Source: an uncultured Bacteroidales bacterium (GTDB lineage: Bacteria > Bacteroidota > Bacteroidia > Bacteroidales > Paludibacteraceae). Taken from it: DNA of 46,495 nt. The position numbers were made by a program, and so were the translations under genes. Shown here in pieces: positions 14,975 through 24,865 of this stretch (positions within the stretch are counted from its first letter, which is position 1; each line of letters opens with the position of its first letter). The notes under the pieces were generated by a model. It did no database searches. It was given only the letters and a program-made list of their open reading frames with translations, and had not been told where the DNA came from. The DNA lies in assembly GCA_937885465.1 (NCBI GenBank), contig CAKZZM010000166.1:1-46495 (forward strand), read 5' to 3'.

Positions 14975-17900
14975 TTATCTTGTAAGCATCAGTTTGATGC
15001 TCATGCCCACATTATCCGTAGAAACGGGATAGGAAGTAGAGATAAGCGGTGTCGTACCTTGATGATCGTAATACAGCCGGAGATTAATCTTCGAAGAGAG
15101 GACATAGTCGGCAGCTATCTTGATACCTAACACCTTATTGCCTGCTGATGCCTGCGTTATACCTTCTTCAACCTTGCGGAGCAAAGTCTTGACATCTTTG
15201 TAAGATACATCTACCGATAGTTTCAGGTCGTTGCTAACCTTCTTCTGTTGGCCGTCTTTCAGTTTATAGAAGATATTAAGGTCTTTAATAGTATATCCCC
15301 AACCTACAACTAACTCATTGGTATGTCCTTCGGTCAGTTGAACAGAGCTTACATTAAGGGCGATATTTCTCTGCTTGCGATATTCTACTTTGGCAGTCAT
15401 TGAGTTCTTCATTGCAAAGTTGACGCCAATCAAAGGTGAGAACTGCTCGGAGAGCGCAACAGACGATATGTCGTAGGCTGATGACGGTGTCGGAGTCCCG
15501 AGTTCCACATCCTTAACGAAACCCATAGAGCGGTCGTTAACACCATTAGCGGGAACCCAAGTGGAATAGGACGAATAAGAACCTATGCTATACTTACAAG
15601 TGTAGGCATGAGTGAGCGTTACGGAGCGGAAATGATCACGCATCCACGGCAGTTTACCTAACCCGTCGTAGGTAACAGACCAGTTCGGCAAGATATTCAA
15701 GATAGAAAGGAAAGGATCGAAAGATATTGAATTGACATCCTTACCTGTATAAGCTGATAGGAAGGCGGGGATAAGCACATCCGACGAGGTTTTGGATACC
15801 TGTCCGTTAACCCTATTATACCTCTGATTAGCAGCACCTGTACCACTGATAAAGCCCACATCCGGATAGTTCATCTCATCGTATTGACGCTGCAAACGCT
15901 CTGCCATAATATCCCTGTTCTCAAGGAATTTATCATAAACCTCTGATGAGAAATTATCTTCCACATTACCTATTCGCTTGAAAGCAGAACCTATTGCCAC
16001 TTGCGTAATATTATACGATCCCGTGAAAGTCTCACGCATATAATCGCTAATATAGTTGATTTGCGTTGAGCCTGCTTGATAGCGCTTACCGTTCACTTGA
16101 ATCTTAAATCCGGGGAAGGGTTCAAGGGTAAGTTTGACATCGAAGTCGTATGTATTGGCTTGCGTTGCAGGCTGCACGATAGTAGTATCTGTTGATAGCC
16201 AATTATTTGTCTTCGCTTTGGTCATGAAGTTTGAGGGGAAGAAACCGAAAGCAAAGTCGTACCCGGGTGCCGGTGTACCTTGTCCGTTCCGCTGTCCCAT
16301 AAAGCCCGCTTCGGGATAGAATCCCGGAACAGAGAGCGACCCTGTTTCGCGATAAGTTACCTGCAAGCGGCGTATCATCGTAAGGAACTTAATCCCCACA
16401 TCGCCTGCCCACTGCGCTGCTGTACGCTCGTTCGGGTCCTTAGTCTCTATCTTTATAGTCAGTCCCTCATAAGCTTCTTTGGTGGTAATCATTATCTTTG
16501 AGTTACCGGCTGTCTTATAGCTAACCTTAACAGCATGTCCGTCCTTGTCGGTAGCCGTCACATTCAGCGTCTCTGACGACATTCGATGCGTTACCTCAAA
16601 CGGCACTCCTGCCTCGGTGGTTATTGTTTGGGTGTAGGTCTTCGACTTAAACGGTCGCCTGTTACGCCCCATATTTTGGAACCGCTGATTGACCTGCTTC
16701 AGATACGATGACTTATTATAGAGATTTTCAAAATTGAGTGTTCCGTCCACCTGCCACGAGCGCATTGATGTTACCACATTTCCGTAGTTATTATTATCGC
16801 TTGCATTGGTTACGGTCGCATTCCAATTATAAGTACCGTTATATGAAGCATTAGCGGTTATCCAATCGAGTCCGACAAAGCGGTTAAACGGCACATTCCA
16901 TGACGCAGTGAACACTTGCTGATAGGTATATGGCGAACCCCAATGAGCAAGAGAGCGTTGGATAGTATCTTTCCATGCCTCGTAGTAATCATTGGTGAAG
17001 GCGTAGTCGCGAATAATCTCCGGGGTGTAGTAACCCTCATCAATAGTTGCGTTCATAGCACTTTGGAACGAGAACTTCATATTCTTCGTCAAGTCGTACT
17101 TGATATCCACATTTCTATTCCAAAGGAAGTCCTTAGAGAAAGTGATATCCATATCGGCATCACCTTGACTGAAGTCACGCATCTTTATATGGTTAAAGGT
17201 GCGGTGCATATCCGTTGAGAACGCCCATGACTGCGGCAAGTAGTAGAGATTAAACTCTTTCACGAACTTCAGGGCAGGCTTCTGCACACCCTTCATATCC
17301 TTAAACGGTTCCCAAGTCTTCGGATTGAAGGAATAACTATAAGTGAAATTGCCCTTCTGATCCGTCGTCATATTCTTTTCCAGCTCAGGTGTCATCTCGT
17401 TCTGCTTCGAATAAGAGGCGGAGATAGAGAAGTTGGCAGGGTCGTAGAACATATTCCTTTTCTTGGAATGGATATTAACTTTCAAGCCTGTTATGGTAAA
17501 GTTTGTGGATTCGTGAATGGTGTTCGACATAGTGCGAATCGAATCTCGATCTTTCTTAGTCTCATACGTTTCAAGCGTTTCCGACAGTTTCAAGTCAGTG
17601 TTAAGCGGGTCGTAATCAGGTGATATAGTCTCGTTCGAATAACTGACATAAAGCGGAATCTGCAACTTCGCTTTCTCAGGGAACAAGCGTCCGCCTTCCA
17701 TCGCTGCGCTGACAGAAATCTGATACTTATTTTCCATATTCCTGCTCAGCACATTGCTCTCTATGCTTCCGTATCCTGCCGTTTCCAATCGTCCTGCCAC
17801 ATTAAGTTGAGCTATATCCGAGACGGATAATGCCGCATTTGCCATAGCGGCAACGCCGCCTTGCTCATTGAACTCCGACATTCTCAATTCGTTAACCCAT

Positions 17901-20900
17901 ATCTCGCCGCTTACCACTCTGCCCGAGTTATTCCTTATACCTATCATGATATTCTCAATATCCTCCAGCGTAGGATTACCCATTACGGTAATTCTGTTCT
18001 GAGGCTTATTGTTACCGTCATCATATACTGAATAAGGTATCGTGTTCGACACTCCGGAAGTACCCTGCCTCTTGGCTTTGTTCCTTGCCACCTTAGCATC
18101 GGTAAACACTGAGAAGGGGAAGTCAAAATAGTTCTCTTGCGGCCAAACGACTAATCTGTCGTAGTCGTTATCGTTATTATAAACACCGTACGGGGTGAGG
18201 GTAAGAGGTATCTCATACTCGTAGTAGTTTTGAGTCATATCCGACCCCATACGAATGAAGCAACTCAATTCACCATCAACAAGGTCGTTATCTATCGCCT
18301 CTAACTTCTCTGCATGCACGAACATCTGCAATCGCTTGTACTGCCTTACATCGTATGATGTGGTCTTATAGACAGACCTCGCGTCTCTCGGCGAGAGGTT
18401 ATTGACTCGCATAATCATAGCCTGTTCGTTCTGCGCAATAAGTTGCGCCTGTCCGGGATCGGTCTGGCGCGTTACACCGGGCGGCAAGACATAGTTAATC
18501 GGCGAACGATTGGCATTCTCTTCAATATTGATTGCCTGCACATCGATAGAACCCGCCGTCTGCGGCGGATAATCAATAGGATACAAATCTTTCGTACACT
18601 GCCTCCACTCACCGCGAACAAGGTCGAAAGAAGCAAAACGCAGATGAGTCTCCTGCGAGAAACCCGTCAAATAGATACGGGCAAATCGAATAGACTTGAA
18701 GTTGCGAATAGAGCCTTCCTTACTCTCATATTGCCGAATAGGTATCTTAAACTGATACCATGTTACGATATCGGTATTGCCGTTCTTGAGGGTAACCTTC
18801 GTCTCGAGTTTTTCGGTAATATTCTGATTTCCGACGTAAAACTCACCGGGTTTCAATCTTACATGATAAGTATAGTATTTCTCGTTCTCGTTGAGAGTAT
18901 TATCGCTATTAATATCCTCTATATCAGGCTGCAAAGTGGCGGCTGTACCATAGTTCTCGGTGTTCGCAGCCGATTCGGGCGAGTTGCCCTGAGTACCATT
19001 ATAGTGCTTATAACGCTCAAGAACTGAAGTCTGCCTTTCATCAAAGTCCGAACCGCGATAATAATGATAGTTATCACCTGCGGGGTCGTTGAGTGGCGAA
19101 AAAGGATCGCTTCGCCATTCGTTGAGTACTGCGCTCGATACATTGTGACTGAGATAATCGACATAACTCTTATACGGCGTACGACCTTGCGGGTCTATAA
19201 AATCATACTCTTGCGTATCGTTCAATCCGTTGAGCCCTACATCCTGATATGCCCTCGCACCGGCGTCGTTTGAGAAAGCGATGGTAGTAGAAGTGGTTTT
19301 GGGCACCCTACCCCACGCAGTATATTCTACCGCATGCCCTTCGTCCGTGTCACTCACGGGCAAACCATGCTCGAATGATTTCTTGCCGTCCTTCAAGATA
19401 TCCTCGCTTATATCACCAAGGTTAATATATAGGTCTCCACCTTGCCAATTACCGCCGCCATTGGTCAGCATCGGGTCTAAAAGCCAAAACTCTATATACT
19501 CTATATTAGATTTCTCGAAGTCAGTATTATCAATCTTTCGCATAATACCAGCCCACGCGTTTTGCGGATTAGCGAGTCCGCCGGTTGCAAGGTCAACAAC
19601 GGTAGTATCTATATTATACGGTCCGCGTTCTGAGGGATAGTAAGAGAGATTGAGCACGCTCAATCGAGTATCTTCATTAGCAAGCACATCCTTATTAGGA
19701 TAAATCTCCTGTTCGTAGATGATACGAGTGCGGTGATCAGACAAGGCGTTAAGGTCGTTTCTGATATGCGCCGGAGTATTCGACTGCGGATTGCCGAATA
19801 TAGGGTCAACGGCATACCAAGCCAATAAGGCGCGGTTCTTACCATATTCGATATTATTCGATTTTGAAGACTCCTCAAATACTTTCGGAGTAGAAGCAAG
19901 TTTCCAATAGTTAGGATAATGGATATCAATATTGGTTTTTGTGGCTTCAAAATCGTCGATATAAGCGGTACCTGCTTTGCCGACTTCTTTCGTATGTCCG
20001 GGAATAAGTTGAGCAAACTCTGCATTAATTTGGAAAGAAGAAGGTTGCGTAGCAGTTATCCACGGCACTCGGTCGATGGCATTAGTGAGCCACATAAACT
20101 CCGTCTTCCAGTTGGCATTCAGTCCCCAAACGGTATTGTTAAGCGGCTCGCTACCGGTATTGACCTTAGTGGTAAGCGGACGCTCGGTCATGTGCATAAT
20201 AGTACCGCCGACAGTCAGGTCCTTATTGAACTCATACTCTATGTGCGCCCCCATAAGCGACTTACGCTGCATCGAGAAGGTTGACTGATTTTCCAACTTC
20301 ACATCTACATTCGTCCCCGCGTCCAATATCGCCTGATTGAGAATTGTTACGGTTCCCATCGTATAGTCCACCGTATAGTCCACATTCTCGGTCAGCGTTG
20401 CACCACCTGCCGTTACGCTGACCGACCCGCGCGGAACATTCATTGCACCTAACTGTATCTGGCTGCCCGATGAACCTTTATATTTACCTTGCAAGGTGAA
20501 TTTATTTCGTTCCGACATCTCCGCAGCAGATACGAGCGTCGAGTCGTACAACTCTTGGAACACATACTTGCTCGCAATAGCGTCATCACCGATAGCATCG
20601 CGCAAAGCACTACCAAACGGCTCTAACACGGGGAAGATAATTCTACCGGTAGATGATTGAGCTGTATATCCCTCCACATAATCGAACTTACCGTCAGGAG
20701 ATTTCTTATTGCGGCTATCAAGACGGTCAAGACTGAGCACACGGAGCAACTGCTTACCTTTAATCTGACTCTCTGGCAGATATTGCACATTTGTACCTAA
20801 CGAGTCGTTACGATACATAATGTAGAGTTCGAACTTATCCTGCTGCATCTGGCTTGTACCAAGCGAATAGATGTTCTTCATCATAAGGTCCCAAGTACCG

Positions 20901-22693
20901 TAATGCTGCCCGTGGCGAGCGGGATTATACGGCTGCGGGGCATTGCCCGAAGTCTTCAATAGTTTTAAGATAAGAGCGTTGGGTGCTTTGAGATTCTCGC
21001 TTCCATCGGTTGAAAACTCACCCACCTGATATACATTACTTCCGTAGGTAAACTCATAGGCGACAGCCAACACTTCATCTTGATTGAGAGCGGCTTTCAG
21101 CGAGATATAACCCAGAGCTGAGTTGAGAGTATATTCGCTTGAAGATAGTAATCGCGCCGATTCCACCTTCTCGTATGCCTCACCTATGAGTGAATCACTG
21201 ACACCTATTGAAGACAATGCACTGCCACTCTGCTGCAAATCTCTCACGCCGGCAGCGGAAGTGATCTTCGAATAGAGAGTGTTGCTTTGATTACTCGGCG
21301 CACCACCATTAGTACTAATGATATCTTGCTGTAACAAGTGCGAAGCATCTGACTCACCCAAATCAGTAAAAGCAAGAATATTACGGGCTTGGTCGTAATT
21401 GCCGCGCTTATTGGTAACCCAAACCTCAATTTTGTTGATAGTTACACCACTCGCTATATAAGGCAACGACTGCATTGCCTTTTCATAATTATCTCTAAAG
21501 AAATAAGAGAGGAAGAAGTGGCGATTTTCGTCATAACTGTCGGCTGTAATCTCAAAGTTGGTTGTCTGCGCCCCACCTTGCGACGATACGGTTTGACTCT
21601 CTGAATTTTGCTGCGAGAGAAGAGCCTGAACACGCAACTTGCCGAACTTCAAATCTGCTTTTACTCCGAATAATGCCTGCGGACCGGTTATGAGATTTGA
21701 ATTTAGCGACATTGACACATTACCCGCCTCTATACTTTGGATAATATCATCCTCTTGTCCCTTATATGCCAACTTGAGATTTTGACGGTCGAAATCAAAC
21801 GATGATTCGGTGTTATAGTTAAGATTGAATTTCAATTTATCGCCGACACTTGCATTAACGCTCGCCTGTATCTTCTCATCGAAGTCAAAAGAGTTGTTAT
21901 TCTTTGCCCGCTGAGTAAGGGCGGGATTTTCAACATGTTGATGCTTAAAGCCGAACTGCAACTCAGCACTACCCTGCAACTTCAGTTGCACGCCGCCGGG
22001 ACCGAAAATCTTATCGGCAGGACCGATATTAAACTTCATATCGGTGATGTCGAACTTCCGCTCGTTATCGTGCTCAACCTCCCCTACCTTCTTCTGCCAA
22101 TAGCCTCGCATCGCCTCTCTCTCCGACCATTTCCTATATTCATCATCGCTCATCAGATAAGGCGTAGCTATATCGACATCTCCAATCTTTGTATGCAGAA
22201 TATAATATCCCGTTGCAGGCTGATACTCTACTTCAGAGATGACATTATCCGGATCATTGAGGTCAAGCGAGGCATCTGTCGCCGTCAGTTCGCCATAGTC
22301 AGAGTAGCCGTATTGCTTAACCTTCATAGGTGCCATAATAGCACTATCCGCCTGCTCCTCCTCCGACAAATCATAGGTAGCAGACGGCTCGCCTTGAGAA
22401 GAAGAGTTATTATCTTTCGTCGCATTGCTGCGCTCTCTTGACGAATCGTTGTCAGAACTATCATCGGTGGAACGCACAACATCCTTATGCCCGCTCGGCG
22501 CAAGGTCAAGCAGACTTCTACGACGTCGCTCTTGGGAGTAAGCATCGTTTACACACAAGCAAAAAATAAGCAGAATGCTAAAAAAGATGTACTTATTGAT
22601 TAAGCAAGAACAGAGAGCAAACTTGTTTGCACTCTGCTGAGCGTGAAAGAAATTGAAAGAAGCGAATATATTTGGTTTTCTCGGATTTTGCAC
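14975..22693 (-). CDS. sprA: SprA, T9SS outer-membrane translocon protein
   Basis: SprA (also called Sov) forms the giant 36-strand outer-membrane barrel through which T9SS cargo leaves the cell. The 2572-residue length and features fit. An N-terminal hydrophobic segment (IFFSILLIFCLCVNDAYSQ) precedes the mature part. Conserved stretches include FDFDEKIQASVNASVGDKL, GKAGTAYIDDFEATKTNID, WVNELRMSEFNEQGG and DYDPLNTDL. The only in-frame start near the promoter is GTG 22693, which gives a signal peptide with an n-region over 30 residues long. No ATG, GTG or TTG follows before the hydrophobic core. It is convergent with the HAD gene and has its own promoter. The pectate lyase upstream is a plausible cargo. 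Confidence 0.96.
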   Translation of the reverse strand: MQNPRKPNIFASFNFFHAQQSANKFALCSCLINKYIFFSILLIFCLCVNDAYSQERRRRSLLDLAPSGHKDVVRSTDDSSDNDSSRERSNATKDNNSSSQGEPSATYDLSEEEQADSAIMAPMKVKQYGYSDYGELTATDASLDLNDPDNVISEVEYQPATGYYILHTKIGDVDIATPYLMSDDEYRKWSEREAMRGYWQKKVGEVEHDNERKFDITDMKFNIGPADKIFGPGGVQLKLQGSAELQFGFKHQHVENPALTQRAKNNNSFDFDEKIQASVNASVGDKLKFNLNYNTESSFDFDRQNLKLAYKGQEDDIIQSIEAGNVSMSLNSNLITGPQALFGVKADLKFGKLRVQALLSQQNSESQTVSSQGGAQTTNFEITADSYDENRHFFLSYFFRDNYEKAMQSLPYIASGVTINKIEVWVTNKRGNYDQARNILAFTDLGESDASHLLQQDIISTNGGAPSNQSNTLYSKITSAAGVRDLQQSGSALSSIGVSDSLIGEAYEKVESARLLSSSEYTLNSALGYISLKAALNQDEVLAVAYEFTYGSNVYQVGEFSTDGSENLKAPNALILKLLKTSGNAPQPYNPARHGQHYGTWDLMMKNIYSLGTSQMQQDKFELYIMYRNDSLGTNVQYLPESQIKGKQLLRVLSLDRLDSRNKKSPDGKFDYVEGYTAQSSTGRIIFPVLEPFGSALRDAIGDDAIASKYVFQELYDSTLVSAAEMSERNKFTLQGKYKGSSGSQIQLGAMNVPRGSVSVTAGGATLTENVDYTVDYTMGTVTILNQAILDAGTNVDVKLENQSTFSMQRKSLMGAHIEYEFNKDLTVGGTIMHMTERPLTTKVNTGSEPLNNTVWGLNANWKTEFMWLTNAIDRVPWITATQPSSFQINAEFAQLIPGHTKEVGKAGTAYIDDFEATKTNIDIHYPNYWKLASTPKVFEESSKSNNIEYGKNRALLAWYAVDPIFGNPQSNTPAHIRNDLNALSDHRTRIIYEQEIYPNKDVLANEDTRLSVLNLSYYPSERGPYNIDTTVVDLATGGLANPQNAWAGIMRKIDNTDFEKSNIEYIEFWLLDPMLTNGGGNWQGGDLYINLGDISEDILKDGKKSFEHGLPVSDTDEGHAVEYTAWGRVPKTTSTTIAFSNDAGARAYQDVGLNGLNDTQEYDFIDPQGRTPYKSYVDYLSHNVSSAVLNEWRSDPFSPLNDPAGDNYHYYRGSDFDERQTSVLERYKHYNGTQGNSPESAANTENYGTAATLQPDIEDINSDNTLNENEKYYTYHVRLKPGEFYVGNQNITEKLETKVTLKNGNTDIVTWYQFKIPIRQYESKEGSIRNFKSIRFARIYLTGFSQETHLRFASFDLVRGEWRQCTKDLYPIDYPPQTAGSIDVQAINIEENANRSPINYVLPPGVTRQTDPGQAQLIAQNEQAMIMRVNNLSPRDARSVYKTTSYDVRQYKRLQMFVHAEKLEAIDNDLVDGELSCFIRMGSDMTQNYYEYEIPLTLTPYGVYNNDNDYDRLVVWPQENYFDFPFSVFTDAKVARNKAKRQGTSGVSNTIPYSVYDDGNNKPQNRITVMGNPTLEDIENIMIGIRNNSGRVVSGEIWVNELRMSEFNEQGGVAAMANAALSVSDIAQLNVAGRLETAGYGSIESNVLSRNMENKYQISVSAAMEGGRLFPEKAKLQIPLYVSYSNETISPDYDPLNTDLKLSETLETYETKKDRDSIRTMSNTIHESTNFTITGLKVNIHSKKRNMFYDPANFSISASYSKQNEMTPELEKNMTTDQKGNFTYSYSFNPKTWEPFKDMKGVQKPALKFVKEFNLYYLPQSWAFSTDMHRTFNHIKMRDFSQGDADMDITFSKDFLWNRNVDIKYDLTKNMKFSFQSAMNATIDEGYYTPEIIRDYAFTNDYYEAWKDTIQRSLAHWGSPYTYQQVFTASWNVPFNRFVGLDWITANASYNGTYNWNATVTNASDNNNYGNVVTSMRSWQVDGTLNFENLYNKSSYLKQVNQRFQNMGRNRRPFKSKTYTQTITTEAGVPFEVTHRMSSETLNVTATDKDGHAVKVSYKTAGNSKIMITTKEAYEGLTIKIETKDPNERTAAQWAGDVGIKFLTMIRRLQVTYRETGSLSVPGFYPEAGFMGQRNGQGTPAPGYDFAFGFFPSNFMTKAKTNNWLSTDTTIVQPATQANTYDFDVKLTLEPFPGFKIQVNGKRYQAGSTQINYISDYMRETFTGSYNITQVAIGSAFKRIGNVEDNFSSEVYDKFLENRDIMAERLQRQYDEMNYPDVGFISGTGAANQRYNRVNGQVSKTSSDVLIPAFLSAYTGKDVNSISFDPFLSILNILPNWSVTYDGLGKLPWMRDHFRSVTLTHAYTCKYSIGSYSSYSTWVPANGVNDRSMGFVKDVELGTPTPSSAYDISSVALSEQFSPLIGVNFAMKNSMTAKVEYRKQRNIALNVSSVQLTEGHTNELVVGWGYTIKDLNIFYKLKDGQQKKVSNDLKLSVDVSYKDVKTLLRKVEEGITQASAGNKVLGIKIAADYVLSSKINLRLYYDHQGTTPLISTSYPVSTDNVGMSIKLMLTR

Positions 22694-22717
22694 CTTAAGT
22701 CAGCATAATTCAAAATA

Positions 22718-22749
22718 CAAAATTACTAAATAATGCCCACTTGTGCAAA
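22718..22749 (-). promoter_or_regulatory. Promoter of sprA
   Basis: On the reverse strand TTTG (22746-22749), 20 nt spacer, TAATTTTG (22718-22725). Predicted start of transcription is about 18 nt before the GTG at 22693. Confidence 0.72.
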
Positions 22750-22866
22750 TATTTTTTCAAAAAACCGACGCAGAATCGACAGAAAATAATATTGTGCTTT
22801 TTTTCGAGAACAACAAACCAAATCTATCATTTGAATATCAATGATTATGGTTTACGTAGAAATGAT

Positions 22867-22891
22867 AGAGACGGCGTGTTCCACCGTCTCT
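22867..22891 (-). terminator. Hairpin downstream of the pectate lyase gene
   Basis: A perfect 8-bp stem AGAGACGG / CCGTCTCT with a 9-nt loop, 18 bp after the lyase stop. The T tract is on the + strand side, so as a reverse-strand terminator it is weak. Confidence 0.5.
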
Positions 22892-22908
22892 TTTCCACTT
22901 TTTGCACA

Positions 22909-24792
22909 TTACCGTGCTACGATGAAACGCAATGTTCCATTAGCTGTTGCAGCCAAATAGTTTCCCGCAGGTAGATAGTCAATAGATATTGACTCTTCAG
23001 ATGTCGAGCCGAGGCAGGCACCCGTTGTAGTATAAAGGCGGACGACTTGACCTAAAGGATTAAGAATATTCACCCCGTCAAACGAAAGGTCGTTATCTGT
23101 GCGAATATCATCGAGTGCGGACAAACCCGTCCCATTCTCATCCAAGATGCTGACGAGCGAGGGAGAATATGAGGCTATAAGAGATACAAGTGCACTATTG
23201 AGATCAGAGCTTGAGTCGTCAGCCGAGGTAAAGTCAAACGCCACATCACCGTGCTGCATACGCCCGGCACCTATATAATCGCCTTTTAATATGGTCGGCA
23301 CATCTGCCGGCTCATCAAGAGCAACAACCGGCATGAGAGCAGCATCCGTATCGAAATTATCATAACCATGCCCGCCTAACTTTGTGGTTACCGTTGGGGG
23401 CACAACCTCTTCACGAGAAGAAGCAAGATAAGCATCGAAATGCTCCGATGCAGACGTCTCATTATAATAGACTAATGTCTTCGACCCTACGAAATAATTA
23501 TTATAGGCTTTGATAATTCCGCCCTCTTCCTTTGAGAAAGTGCCGTCGTTCTCTGCCGTTCCGTTTTTGGTATCTGTTCCTTGCATCGATATCAGCATCG
23601 GCTTAGGACAGTTGCGAAAATAGTTGTTCTCCACAAAAGCGGACGAGCCTGAGGTCACGCCAACGCAATATTTTGCATTGCCGTCGAAATAATTATTGTA
23701 GATATGCACACTCATAGTACGGATACGAGGGTGACGCGAATCGGAATGGTCAAACCAATTATGGTGATAAGTTATGTAGTTTGGTCCGCTCTCACCTTTC
23801 ATCCCGCACATCGATGATTTACCGGTATCGAAGAAGTGGCAATAGCTGATAGTTACATATTTCGAGTCCGACTTCACATCTATCGTTCCATCGCCTTTGG
23901 CATGATCACCACCACCTTGCTGACCATAAAAGCCGTCGATATTATGAATCCAGATGTTGCTGTTATCCGTATCAAGCGAGATACAATCGTCCATTGCGGT
24001 CATCACGGCGAAGTTCCTCAGTTCCACACTCTTGGCATTTCTCACTAATATACCGAACCCTCTGAGCAGAGCATCATTGCCGACACCTTCGATAGTGAAA
24101 TTGAGTTCAGTATCAGCCTTACGCCCTTTTACCTGCAAACCTTCTGCCTTACTGCCGAACGAATCGACTTGATTAGCCTCTATCGTGCCGATAATACGAA
24201 TACAAAGAGGAGTATTGTCTTGTCCTTTCTCGTATGCTGACAAAATATGCTGAATACCGGTGCAATGGGTTATAGCACCTTTGTTAGAAGTAACCACATC
24301 AGAGGTAATAGTCTTCGCATTACCGGCATGAACATACAGCACCTTAACACCTTGTTTGAGTGTTCCGTCGTTATTATAGGCTCCTACACCTTCTTGCCTG
24401 CCGAAATGAGCGAACCCGCTTCTATCGTGTGACAAAACGGTTAGTACATCAGTCTCTGCGGACTCATTATCGAACTCAACATCATCGGCGACAGGCACAA
24501 CCTTCATATAGTAATTGCCGGCACTCAATCCAAGCGCATCAGCGCGATAATAAGAGCCATAACTGCGGAGAAGCTGTCGGTCAAGCACTACATAACTCCC
24601 GCCTTCCTTCTTGACATACACATTATAGTCAGTGTAAGTACTGAAAGGTGCCCACTCAACGAAAGCACATTCTCTCTCCCCCTCTGCCTTACTGATATTG
24701 ACACTACTGCCTACGGACATCAATGCACGAGCAGGCATAAAAAACGATAAACAAAAGGCAACGCACAAAGTACGAAGAATAAGGTTTTTCAT
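22909..24792 (-). CDS. Secreted pectate lyase (PL1 family) with T9SS-type C-terminus
   Basis: It cleaves pectate by beta-elimination outside the cell. Signal peptide MKNLILRTLCVAFCLSFFMPARAL; a fibronectin-III-like domain to about residue 110. A parallel beta-helix follows, with the PL1 calcium-binding segment (DDCISLDTDNSN, KGDGTIDVKSDSKYVTISYC) and the catalytic arginine region HSDSRHPRIR near residue 350. The C-terminal 80 residues end LPAGNYLAATANGTLRFIVAR, the pattern of a T9SS type A sorting domain, so export via SprA and surface attachment or release is likely. It indicates use of plant pectin. The gene is separated from dnaB by 73 bp; no clear promoter was found. Confidence 0.92.
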   Translation of the reverse strand: MKNLILRTLCVAFCLSFFMPARALMSVGSSVNISKAEGERECAFVEWAPFSTYTDYNVYVKKEGGSYVVLDRQLLRSYGSYYRADALGLSAGNYYMKVVPVADDVEFDNESAETDVLTVLSHDRSGFAHFGRQEGVGAYNNDGTLKQGVKVLYVHAGNAKTITSDVVTSNKGAITHCTGIQHILSAYEKGQDNTPLCIRIIGTIEANQVDSFGSKAEGLQVKGRKADTELNFTIEGVGNDALLRGFGILVRNAKSVELRNFAVMTAMDDCISLDTDNSNIWIHNIDGFYGQQGGGDHAKGDGTIDVKSDSKYVTISYCHFFDTGKSSMCGMKGESGPNYITYHHNWFDHSDSRHPRIRTMSVHIYNNYFDGNAKYCVGVTSGSSAFVENNYFRNCPKPMLISMQGTDTKNGTAENDGTFSKEEGGIIKAYNNYFVGSKTLVYYNETSASEHFDAYLASSREEVVPPTVTTKLGGHGYDNFDTDAALMPVVALDEPADVPTILKGDYIGAGRMQHGDVAFDFTSADDSSSDLNSALVSLIASYSPSLVSILDENGTGLSALDDIRTDNDLSFDGVNILNPLGQVVRLYTTTGACLGSTSEESISIDYLPAGNYLAATANGTLRFIVAR

Positions 24793-24865
24793 GGCGATAA
24801 ATTATTAGATATTAGTAATATATGATTTAGCCCCCACTTGCGACATTCAATTTTCGTCCTATCTG

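Noticed and set aside
18443..19027. 194-codon open frame antisense to sprA
   Set aside because: It lies within a clearly conserved gene and shows no protein-family pattern.
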